A stretch of 38,186 nt of DNA from NCBI GenBank assembly GCA_025350105.1, contig JANXYJ010000064.1, positions 1-38,186 of the forward strand. The letters are read 5' to 3'. Both the position numbers and the translations under genes were made by a program. Shown piece by piece: positions 8,401 to 13,798 of this stretch (position 1 is its first letter; every line of letters starts with the position of its first letter). A model generated the notes under the pieces. The model was not told the DNA's origin and searched no databases. It worked only from the letters and a program-made list of their open reading frames with translations. Origin of the DNA: Terriglobia bacterium (lineage in GTDB: Bacteria; Acidobacteriota; Terriglobia; Bryobacterales; Bryobacteraceae).

Positions 8401-8768
8401 ATCTGCCGAATAAAGGACCGGACGGCTATCTCGCCAAAGCAGCCTTTGCAAATCCCACCACCCCGGGAACCTACGGCAATTTAGGCCGGGACAACATCCA
8501 GTCCCCTGGGTCGATCTATATCAACGCAGGGGTCACGCGAACCTTCCGCGTTCATGAAAAGATGAGCCTGCAATTCCGGGCCGAGGCCTTCAATATTCCC
8601 AACCTGGTGAATTGGGGCCCGCCCAACGGACTTTCCGGCAACGGGACGTCCACCGCCAGCGCAGGTTTCATCACTCCTACCGCGTCTTTGGCCAGCCAAT
8701 TCTTCGGCAAGATTCTATCGGCTGACGATCCTCGTATTTTGCAGGGGGCGTTGAAGTTCGTGTTCTAA
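5403..8768 (+). CDS. TonB-dependent receptor, Oar-like, with carboxypeptidase-regulatory-like domain
   Basis: The 1121-residue outer-membrane protein starts with a Sec signal ending near LLAQ. A carboxypeptidase-regulatory-like beta-sandwich follows (NGTVQDASGSAVPGAEV to about residue 115). The plug domain contains ELPLNGRQVTELVFLSG, LDGGTHNDPYNNLNLPLPFP and VTKSGTNEIHGDLFEFMRNG. The rest is a long beta-barrel ending in the aromatic terminus LQGALKFVF typical of outer-membrane barrels. This architecture is greatly expanded in Acidobacteria, usually as importers of oligosaccharides or other large ligands; the ligand here is unknown. GGGGGGAAGG ends 8 nt before the ATG. The signal-peptide region contains an eight-G tract at 5441-5448. 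Downstream, in the same direction, come a DUF6152 gene and a secreted-protein gene. Confidence 0.93.
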   Translation: MKRFQVLLILGLMGGVMLVSSANLLAQGNATAQINGTVQDASGSAVPGAEVKAAQTETGLVRTVTSGVDGSYVLTSLPVGPYRLEVSKDGFSKYVQSGIVLQVGSNPNIDVALKLGAVTEQVQVEANAALVETRSAGIGQVIDNQRVLELPLNGRQVTELVFLSGMATQVNGAGLNSGVRNFPTVDISVAGGLSNGLTFRLDGGTHNDPYNNLNLPLPFPDALQEFKVETSALPAQYGHHSAAAINAVTKSGTNEIHGDLFEFMRNGAVNAQNTFSKRVANSKDTLKRNQFGGTVGGAIIKNKLFYFAGVQATVQRSLVPNNIGNIPTAKMLAGDFTDYAAKCLGVAGGVTLKAPFVGNQVSPSLFSAPALNILNLKGFPTTSDQVCGLVNFGRRTATNQYDSLGRIDYQKSEKHFLFLRYLQAKLEQPSDHDPNNLLAGTTANLNFRVQSAVLGDTYLIGAGTVNSFRATLNRSAVPKTNPQVFSPSSVGINIWDGVPGLTRIAMTGGFNIASNNESPSTYNTMDFEFTDDVSLIRGAHQFGFGADFIHGYMNAYSGLNATGPFTFAGTVSGPAIANASGGTTQVAAALADFLLGKPSAFTQATSTLVYDRSNYFGAYIQDNWKLSSRLTVGYGVRWDPFLAVTSKYGWINRFDPNLFAQNVRSTVFTKAPAGLLFVGDKGFSGNGVANARWNNFAPRLSLAWDPKGDGRSSVRAAWGRFFDIPGFNNYIGVGQSPPFGNNTTVNFPTSFANPWQGVAGGNPYPLTLSANAPFINFGAFENFPSDPKTTYVQQWSLSFQKQLGTQWLMQINYVGNNTIHVWGGNQANSAQIVAGATAGNVNTRRALYLQDPAKGIFYGSINQLDDGGTASYNGLNISAQKRFSKGYSVQANYTWSHCISDQANPELGVAGLNFMIPGNRRADRGNCTLGDRRHIFNLSAVYETPKFANKTARLLGSGWQISPIIRASSGPYLTVLSGVDYALTGQTALERPNQILADPYLPNKGPDGYLAKAAFANPTTPGTYGNLGRDNIQSPGSIYINAGVTRTFRVHEKMSLQFRAEAFNIPNLVNWGPPNGLSGNGTSTASAGFITPTASLASQFFGKILSADDPRILQGALKFVF
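5441..5448 (+). repeat. eight-G homopolymer inside the TonB receptor signal peptide
   Basis: Eight consecutive G residues fall at about codons 13-15 of the receptor gene. A one-base slippage would put the remaining more than 1100 codons out of frame. A second tract of six G lies at 5386-5391 in the ribosome-binding region. Confidence 0.8.
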
Positions 8769-8857
8769 GGCGAGCGGAATGACGGTCCTGGCCAAAACGG
8801 TCTGGACGATCGCGCATTTTGGTGCTAGAGTGTGGTTTAAATTGGAGGGACAAAAAA

Positions 8858-9253
8858 ATGACGAAGAGACTATTGGGTTTGTGCGCGGTGGTGAGCATGA
8901 CGGCCCTGCCCGTTTTGGCCCATCATTCCTTTGCCGCCGAATTTGATTCGAACAAGCCGATGAAGATCGAAGGCACGCTAACCAAGCTCGAATGGACCAA
9001 CCCGCACATCTGGTTCTATTTCGACGCGAAGGACGATAGCGGCGCGGTCACCAAGTGGCAGTGCGAAGGCGGGGCCCCCAATAACCTGACCCGCAATGGC
9101 TGGAACCGCGATTCGATCAAGCCCGGCGACGTGATCACGGTGGAAGGCTGGCTGGCCAAGGACGGATCGAAAACCTGCAATGCGCGTTCGGTTAAAATTC
9201 CAGGTGGCAAGAGCGTGTTTGCCGGGTCGTCCAACGACAGCGGTAAGCAGTAA
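8858..9253 (+). CDS. DUF6152 family secreted protein
   Basis: The 131-residue protein has a Sec signal (MTKRLLGLCAVVSMTALPVLA) followed by the HHSFAAEFD opening typical of DUF6152. It continues with an OB-fold-like beta core: IEGTLTKLEWTNPHIWFYF, RDSIKPGDVITVEGW and CNARSVKIPGG. Family function is unknown. The invariant N-terminal His-His after signal cleavage could bind a metal, but that is a guess. The start has GGAGGGA at 8844-8850, 7 nt upstream. It lies 89 nt after the TonB receptor and 16 nt before the next gene, so the last two are probably one operon. A paralogue lies at 33869. Confidence 0.9.
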   Translation: MTKRLLGLCAVVSMTALPVLAHHSFAAEFDSNKPMKIEGTLTKLEWTNPHIWFYFDAKDDSGAVTKWQCEGGAPNNLTRNGWNRDSIKPGDVITVEGWLAKDGSKTCNARSVKIPGGKSVFAGSSNDSGKQ

Positions 9254-9269
9254 GTAGAGGGATTGGTTT

Positions 9270-10004
9270 ATGCGCCGAAGTCTATTGATGATGATGATGA
9301 TGGCAGCTGCTTCGCTGGCTTGGGGACAACAGGGCAGCTTCAAACCGCCGGTGGGTCCCGCGCCAAAAATGGCGGATGGCAAACCGGATTTCAGTGGAGT
9401 TTGGGATCGGCCCTATGTGCCCGATATGTCCAAGAGCCGGCCCAATCAAATTGGTGAGCCGGAATTGCCCTTCACCGAATGGGGCATGAGTGAATGGAAG
9501 AACTATCATGCCGAAGAGGGCGATTACACCGGCGCTTGCCTTCCCTTCGGAACCGTGCGCAGCATGAACTCTCCCATGCCGGTGCAGTTTGTGCAGAACG
9601 GCAAATATATGTCGATGAATTTTGAAGTCGACAACTGGTTCCAGATTGTGCCCATCGACGGGCGCGAACATCGTAAATCCGGGCCGCTTTGGTCCGGCGA
9701 TTCAGTAGGCCATTGGGAAGGCGATACGCTGGTGATCGACACCGTCAACTTCAATGGACGGACCAAGCTCGATACCATTGGCCACCCGCATAGCGATCAA
9801 CTGCATGTAGTCCAGCGCTTCACACGAACCGACCTGGGGCACATCAGCCACGAAATCACCATTGACGATCCCAAGACTTACACGAAACCGTGGAAAAACA
9901 CCCGCATATTCACCTTGCGGCCGGATTGGGAAATCATGGAATACTCGTGCGAAGAGAATAACAAGAGTTTGTGGGAAGGCCGGATCAAGGTGCCGAAGTA
10001 TTAA
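9270..10004 (+). CDS. secreted protein of the W-E-x-D-T-L family, unknown function
   Basis: The 244-residue protein begins with a Sec signal containing five methionines in a row, encoded by an ATG trinucleotide repeat. It continues with ADGKPDFSGVWDRPYVPD and ends with a conserved block, SVGHWEGDTLVIDTVNF, about residues 145-160, then LHVVQRFTR and ITIDDPKTYTKPW. Similar proteins are common beside DUF6152 genes in Acidobacteria and some Proteobacteria, but I know of no assigned activity. The TAGAGGGA at 9255-9262 supports the start. The gene is the last of the receptor group and ends before a clear terminator. Two relatives lie in this window at 34325 and 37201. Confidence 0.82.
   Translation: MRRSLLMMMMMAAASLAWGQQGSFKPPVGPAPKMADGKPDFSGVWDRPYVPDMSKSRPNQIGEPELPFTEWGMSEWKNYHAEEGDYTGACLPFGTVRSMNSPMPVQFVQNGKYMSMNFEVDNWFQIVPIDGREHRKSGPLWSGDSVGHWEGDTLVIDTVNFNGRTKLDTIGHPHSDQLHVVQRFTRTDLGHISHEITIDDPKTYTKPWKNTRIFTLRPDWEIMEYSCEENNKSLWEGRIKVPKY
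9288..9302 (+). repeat. ATG trinucleotide repeat, five copies, in a signal peptide
   Basis: Five tandem ATG triplets encode Met7-Met11 of the secreted protein. Slippage here would lengthen or shorten the hydrophobic core of the signal peptide without a frameshift. Confidence 0.85.
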
Positions 10005-10022
10005 CAGCCAGCGTATAAATAG

Positions 10023-10066
10023 AAAACCGGCGGAAGCGTAAAAGCGCTCTCCGCCGGTTTTGTTTT
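10023..10066. terminator. bidirectional intrinsic terminator
   Basis: The arms AAAACCGGCGGA (10023-10034) and TCCGCCGGTTTT (10050-10061) pair perfectly. An inner AGCG/CGCT (10035-10038 with 10045-10048) extends the stem. The A-rich left flank and T-rich right flank let it serve both the + strand gene ending at 10004 and the - strand gene ending at 10085. Confidence 0.88.
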
Positions 10067-10084
10067 GGTTGAATGGCAGCGCTG

Positions 10085-11305
10085 CTATTTGGCTACGCTG
10101 GCTAGTACCTGATCGACGATCACCTTAAACTCGGCGTCGTTCACTAAACCACGTTTCGCGATGCCCAGGTCTTTCACGCGTTTCAACATTTCGCCGATGC
10201 CGTTATCGTCAACACCGGTAATGCCCAGCTTTTCCAGATTGTAAGTAATCGAAGCTTTACCGCTTTTCTTACCCAGCACCACTTCGCCTTCGCGCCCCGT
10301 CAGCGCCGGATGCGTACCAAACATGGCCAGCGGTTCTTTTATCACCAGATCGACGCCGATGCCCGATTCGCGGGTGAAGTTGCGCGAGCCCAAAATAGGC
10401 TTGTTAACGGCGATGGGAATGTTACTGATCTTGCTGACCAGCGCGCCAAGCTCCGGCAGTTTGTCGAGTTTGTAGCCCGTCTCATAGCCGTAGAGCACGT
10501 GCAGCGCGACCATCAACTCTTCCATGGAAGCGTTGCCGGTGCGTTCACCCAAACCGTTCGCGCAACTGTGCACCACTTCGGCTCCCGCTTCAACGCCCGC
10601 AAGTTCCGTGGCCACCGCCATGCCGAAATCGTTGTGGGTGTGCACCTCTACGGGCAGTTTGGTGATGGCCTTCACGAAGCGAACCATATGCTTGATGGCT
10701 TCCGGCAGAATGCAGCCCATGGTGTCCACGATGCCGACGGAATCGGGAGGGGCGTCGAGCATGATCCGGGTGAGCAGGTTGGTGAAATCGTCGTGGCGCG
10801 CGCGAGTGGTGTCATACGGGAAATAAACCACGTAGAGGCCGCGCTTTTTCGCGTAATTGATCACGTCCACACTTTTGCGCAGCACGTCTTCCCAGGTCCA
10901 TTTAAATTGGTACTTCAGCTTGGGGTAACCGATGGGCACTTCGACGATGACGCCGTGCGCGCCGCACTCGAGGGCCTTGTCGATGTCCACGGTCATGGCT
11001 CGGGCGAAGGTGAAGATTTTCGATTTCAGATTCAGCTTGGTGATGGCTTTGATGGCGTCGAAGTCCTGTTCGGAGACCGCGGGCATGCCGGCTTCGATGC
11101 GCTCCACGCCCACTTCGTCCAGCTTTTCGGCGATGGCGATTTTATCGGCCACGCTGAACACCACGCCGGGTGTCTGTTCGCCGTCACGCAGAGTGGCGTC
11201 GTGGATGCTGACTTTGGGAGGCAGCGTAAAAGTGTTAGTGACTTCGGGAACGAAGTTGTAGGGGCTCACCCACCATTGGTTTTCGCGGAGATATTTGTTG
11301 CTCAT
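10085..11305 (-). CDS. HMGL-like/isopropylmalate-synthase-family acyltransferase
   Basis: The 406-residue enzyme belongs to the DRE-TIM metallolyase family (LeuA, homocitrate synthase, citramalate synthase, HMG-CoA lyase). It has the HDATLRDGEQTPG signature near residues 34-46, the metal-binding VHTHNDFGMA near 220-229 and NGLGERTGNAS near 250-260. These enzymes condense an acetyl- or acyl-CoA with a 2-oxo acid, or catalyse the reverse. It lacks the C-terminal LeuA allosteric domain of full-length leucine-pathway enzymes, so homocitrate, citramalate or another product is possible and I give no symbol. The ATG at 11305 is chosen because the DRE motif then lies at the normal distance; no strong Shine-Dalgarno is seen. 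Its first codons and promoter region are repeated at 13315-13465. Confidence 0.88.
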   Translation of the reverse strand: MSNKYLRENQWWVSPYNFVPEVTNTFTLPPKVSIHDATLRDGEQTPGVVFSVADKIAIAEKLDEVGVERIEAGMPAVSEQDFDAIKAITKLNLKSKIFTFARAMTVDIDKALECGAHGVIVEVPIGYPKLKYQFKWTWEDVLRKSVDVINYAKKRGLYVVYFPYDTTRARHDDFTNLLTRIMLDAPPDSVGIVDTMGCILPEAIKHMVRFVKAITKLPVEVHTHNDFGMAVATELAGVEAGAEVVHSCANGLGERTGNASMEELMVALHVLYGYETGYKLDKLPELGALVSKISNIPIAVNKPILGSRNFTRESGIGVDLVIKEPLAMFGTHPALTGREGEVVLGKKSGKASITYNLEKLGITGVDDNGIGEMLKRVKDLGIAKRGLVNDAEFKVIVDQVLASVAK

Positions 11306-11415
11306 GGCTTTTGATATGGTAGCAATTTTACGGATCGAACCCAATTTGTGTTGGTGGGACGAGCATGCGCGGGCGTTCGTGTTGGGGAGGTGCTCCATCG
11401 GTTGTACGGTAGATG
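11282..11415. repeat. direct repeat copy A (5' region of the HMGL gene)
   Basis: This segment runs from about the eighth codon of the HMGL-like gene through its start and about 110 bases upstream. Its first 75 bases match 13315-13389 with six mismatches; the last 35 bases (11381-11415) match 13432-13465 with two mismatches and one gap; the middle is diverged. Both copies have the same orientation. Confidence 0.85.
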
Positions 11416-11614
11416 GGCTTTTGGCTAGACGTGGGTGCGCTGGGGAGCGAAGTGATTCAAAACGCGGGGGAATGGCGGTTAGAGTCGTCGTGTGAGCGCG
11501 AAGGTGGGCTGGAGCAAGGCAGGCTTTCATATTCGTCCCACGCTTTCGTGCTGCAGAGAACCCGTGGAGGCATTTACCGGTTGCGGAGATTTGGTTTGCA
11601 GTAAACTAAAAGCG
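11306..11614. other. gene-free upstream region of the HMGL gene
   Basis: This interval holds most of repeat copy A and the presumed promoter of the HMGL-like gene. Beyond 11415 I see no recognisable gene or site up to the DUF4160 reading frame. Several ORFs cross it, but none resembles a known protein. Confidence 0.5.
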
Positions 11615-11857
11615 TTGCCAACTGTACTGCGCTCCGGGCCTTACCGGTTCTTCTTTTATTCAGCGGATGGTGGTGAACCAGCACACGTTCATGTGGAGCG
11701 GGAGGATGCGGAGGCGGAGTTCTGGCTCGACCATGTGCGGCTAGAGAGAAGCCGGGCCTTAGGACGTTCGGAACTGAAGCGAATTGAGACGCTGGTAGGC
11801 GAAAACGCGGCACTATTGATAGGGGCATGGAATGAGTATTTTGGGGACTCAAATTAA
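11615..11857 (+). CDS. DUF4160 protein, probable toxin-antitoxin partner
   Basis: The 80-residue product begins PTVLRSGPYRFFFYSADGG and continues EPAHVHVEREDAEAEFWLD, both hallmarks of DUF4160. It is usually paired with DUF2442 in a module annotated as toxin-antitoxin-like; its biochemical activity is not established. The family normally starts M-P-T-V, which here corresponds to a TTG at 11615. The ORF continues upstream to a GTG at 11492, but that extension is unrelated to the family, and no good ribosome-binding site is visible for either start. It overlaps the DUF2442 start by 26 nt, so the two genes are translationally linked. Confidence 0.78.
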   Translation: MPTVLRSGPYRFFFYSADGGEPAHVHVEREDAEAEFWLDHVRLERSRALGRSELKRIETLVGENAALLIGAWNEYFGDSN

Positions 11858-12143
11858 AGATGCTGCTGCCCAAAACGTGACAGCGACTGACGACGCGCTG
11901 ATCGTCGACCTCTTTGATGGCCGCACGATTACGGTGCCGCTGGCGTGGTTTCCTCGTCTGGCTCACGGAACTGCGGCGGAACGCACTAGCTGGCGCATGG
12001 TCGGCGGCGGCGAAGGAATTCACTGGCCTGACCTCGACGAAGACATCAGCGTGGAGAGTTTGTTGGCCGGAAGACGATCTAGCGAGACGCCGGCATCTTT
12101 GCGGCGTTGGCTGGATGGGCGGAAGCCGCGTTCGAAAGCTTAG
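11832..12143 (+). CDS. DUF2442 protein, partner of the DUF4160 gene
   Basis: The 103-residue protein has the DUF2442 core: ALIVDLFDGRTITVPLAWFP, RLAHGT, WRMVGGGEGIHWPDLDEDIS and VESLLAGR. This small domain occurs beside DUF4160 and is generally taken as the antitoxin or DNA-binding half; which protein is toxic here cannot be told from sequence. AGGGG at 11821-11825 precedes the ATG by 6 nt. A basic tail (RRWLDGRKPRSKA) might contact nucleic acid. Together with the next gene it lies between the two direct repeats. Confidence 0.85.
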   Translation: MSILGTQIKDAAAQNVTATDDALIVDLFDGRTITVPLAWFPRLAHGTAAERTSWRMVGGGEGIHWPDLDEDISVESLLAGRRSSETPASLRRWLDGRKPRSKA

Positions 12144-12335
12144 CTGCCGACGTCGTTTTTCACTACCTGATAAGACCGCTTTGCCAAGCCGCCTACACCG
12201 CGCTCCCTTACGGTCGCGGCTTTGGGAGGAGTTATGAGACCGTTAGCGCGCCGACCTATCGAGCAGAAACTACGGTGCGTTTTGGCTTTTACTGCCACCT
12301 CATTTACCGTTGAGCTAAGCTGAATTAATCACATT

Positions 12336-13094
12336 ATGTCGGATACACCACCGCCGTCGCCCAATGATTTTGGGCCAGATTGGAAAAATGTACTCGCCTT
12401 TGTACAGGAACAGCAAAAACAGGACCGAGCGTTTTTTGATCGTTGGCTAAAAAATGGTTCGTGGTTCCTTGGAGGTCTTGCGGCGGCGATTATCTACGCA
12501 TTTACCTATCTAGCTGGGAAATCTGTTGACGATGCGATTTCAAAAGCAAACTCCGTGATGCGGTCGAGGATTGAGGAAGCGATTACGACAGATCGAGTCC
12601 AAGCAATTGTCGCGGATGTGGTCAAACAGAAGGCGGATGGCGAAATCAAAAAGCAGGTGTCCGAAGAAGTTTTGAAGCGCTTACCTCTTCTAAACAAAGA
12701 AGTGTCGCGTCAGGCCGAACTTGCGGCCGGACGACGTATTGGCCCAGCCGCAGCGGACAGCTTCAGGGATTTGTTAAAAGCTGAGCCTGTCCCAGCACGA
12801 ACTGTGTTGTTGGGCATCCAGGAGGGTCCGGGAAGCGAATCGGAAAACTATGCAAAGCAATTTCAAAGGATTTTTGTCGAAGCTGGATGGAAAGAGCCAA
12901 GAATCAAGATCGTAAATGGGCCGCCCAATTTCGGCCCGCTCGACATAGTCATTCACATGGGGCCTGGTCTTCCCCCTGGCGTGATAGCAACAGGATTGAC
13001 CTTGATGTTTCGGAAGCCCATAGAAGCTATCCAAGATGCGTCCCTCAGAGAAAACGAGCTGCTCATCTTAATTCCTATTCGCCGCCCTGAATAG
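12336..13094 (+). CDS. membrane-anchored protein of unknown function
   Basis: The 252-residue product has a soluble N-terminal segment with many Gln and Lys, one clear membrane span (about 42-62: SWFLGGLAAAIIYAFTYLAG) and a long charged, probably coiled helix from about 65 to 145. A compact C-terminal domain (about 155-252) contains VLLGIQEGPGSESENYAKQF, FVEAGW and LDIVIHMG. The C-terminal pattern, with a stretch ending in EAGW, is seen in other membrane-anchored bacterial proteins, but I cannot assign a function. It reads as more A+T-rich than its neighbours, which would fit recent acquisition. It lies in the interval bounded by the two direct repeats and meets the xseA remnant tail to tail with a 20-nt overlap. 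Confidence 0.75.
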   Translation: MSDTPPPSPNDFGPDWKNVLAFVQEQQKQDRAFFDRWLKNGSWFLGGLAAAIIYAFTYLAGKSVDDAISKANSVMRSRIEEAITTDRVQAIVADVVKQKADGEIKKQVSEEVLKRLPLLNKEVSRQAELAAGRRIGPAAADSFRDLLKAEPVPARTVLLGIQEGPGSESENYAKQFQRIFVEAGWKEPRIKIVNGPPNFGPLDIVIHMGPGLPPGVIATGLTLMFRKPIEAIQDASLRENELLILIPIRRPE

Positions 13095-13299
13095 TTTGTG
13101 AACGGTCGGACTTGGAATCCAACTTTTTTGTCACCAGGCCATCTAGGCGGCCTTTTGCGAGGCGGACGCTTATGTTGGTGCCGGGCGGGGCGGATTCTGC
13201 ATCCTTTATGATCTGTCCGTTGTGTTCGACGATAGCGTAGCCTCTATCCAAAATCGTAAGCGGGCTCAATTGTTCCAGGTGCGCGCCGAGGGAGTTCAT
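13075..13299 (-). pseudogene. xseA: C-terminal remnant of exodeoxyribonuclease VII large subunit
   Basis: Read on the minus strand, the frame gives HLEQLSPLTILDRGYAIVEH, then GQIIKDAESAPPGTNISVRL and AKGRLDGLVTKKLDSK. This is the conserved C-terminal end of XseA (L-x-x-L-S-P-L-x-x-L-x-R-G-Y-A). The intact subunit is about 400-450 residues and carries an OB-fold and the catalytic centre; only about 70 residues remain, so the nuclease function must be absent. The frame continues upstream into repeat copy B instead of into more xseA sequence, so the breakpoint is near 13300-13312. An ATG at 13299 could still allow a 74-residue product. Confidence 0.75.
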
Positions 13300-13314
13300 G
13301 GCTCCGGTGGGTTT

Positions 13315-13465
13315 TTCGCGGAGATATTTGTCGCTCTTGGCTTTTGTTATGGTAGCAATTTTGCGGAACGGACCCAATTTGTGTTGGTGAAGGGTGTTTG
13401 TGCAGGGTAGGGCGCGATTTGTGGGGGCCGGGTTGGGGTGGTGCTCCATCGGTGTAGGGTAGATG
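13315..13465. repeat. direct repeat copy B (displaced copy of the HMGL 5' region)
   Basis: This segment matches 11282-11415 in the same orientation: 13315-13389 closely, 13432-13465 closely, with a diverged middle. The position equivalent to the HMGL start codon has changed from ATG to AAG on the minus strand. The copy lies between the xseA remnant on one side and an XRE-like ORF that begins with the ATG at its far end. Confidence 0.85.
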
Positions 13466-13630
13466 ACTGCGTTGATTGTGGCGCGCACCCGCGCCGGTCT
13501 AACCCAGGAACAATTGGCGGCGCGCATGAAAACCACACAGGCCGTTATCGCCGTGGGGACGTCCTGTTCTGTCCCTTGCAGCACGCGAGGTTCCGCAAGA
13601 AGCAAGAAATGCTGCGGCATACAAAATAAG
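13463..13630 (+). pseudogene. degraded XRE-family helix-turn-helix fragment
   Basis: The first about 28 codons read VARTRAGLTQEQLAARMKTT followed by QAVIA, the first half of an XRE/HipB-type helix-turn-helix. After that the frame turns into Cys- and Ser-rich sequence (VGTSCSVPCSTRGSARSKK) that only faintly recalls the expected third helix and has no domain beyond it. The frame stays open to 13750. I call it a remnant of an antitoxin-type regulator. Its start lies exactly at the end of repeat copy B. Confidence 0.6.
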
Positions 13631-13692
13631 AAGCGTACGGTTCTGGTGCATACAACGGTATTGCATACGACGATGCCTGATTGTGCTCTACA

Positions 13693-13722
13693 TTTTGTCC
13701 TCTACTACGTTTTGTCCTCTAC
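13693..13722 (+). repeat. 13-base perfect direct repeat
   Basis: TTTTGTCCTCTAC occurs at 13693-13705 and again at 13710-13722, 17 nt from start to start. It lies about 80-105 nt upstream of the second TonB receptor gene and could be a tandem regulator-binding site or a chance duplication. Confidence 0.75.
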
Positions 13723-13762
13723 AGGATACGTCGTCGTGCAAGCGAGATAAATGAATGCTGTT

Positions 13763-13777
13763 ATGTTAACCTGACAT
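13763..13777. promoter_or_regulatory. candidate operator palindrome upstream of the second TonB receptor
   Basis: ATGTTAACCTGACAT is a 15-base imperfect palindrome of the form ATGTnAnnnTnACAT, ending 21 nt before the start codon of the receptor gene. The only regulator gene nearby is the HTH/binding-protein fusion at 17538, in the same gene group. Confidence 0.35.
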
Positions 13778-13798
13778 AGTACTTCAGGGACAACGTAT

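Larger units (their letters stand above)
13631..13798. other. repeat-rich intergenic region before the second TonB receptor
   Basis: This contains two near-copies of GCATAC(A/G)ACG (13648-13657, 13663-13672), a perfect 13-base direct repeat listed separately, and an inverted repeat near the start codon. No convincing -35/-10 pair could be picked out. Confidence 0.5.

Noticed and set aside
10310-11314. 334-codon + strand frame
   Set aside because: Antisense to the HMGL-like gene, which has clear catalytic motifs; the translated product is His- and Asp-rich with no domain.
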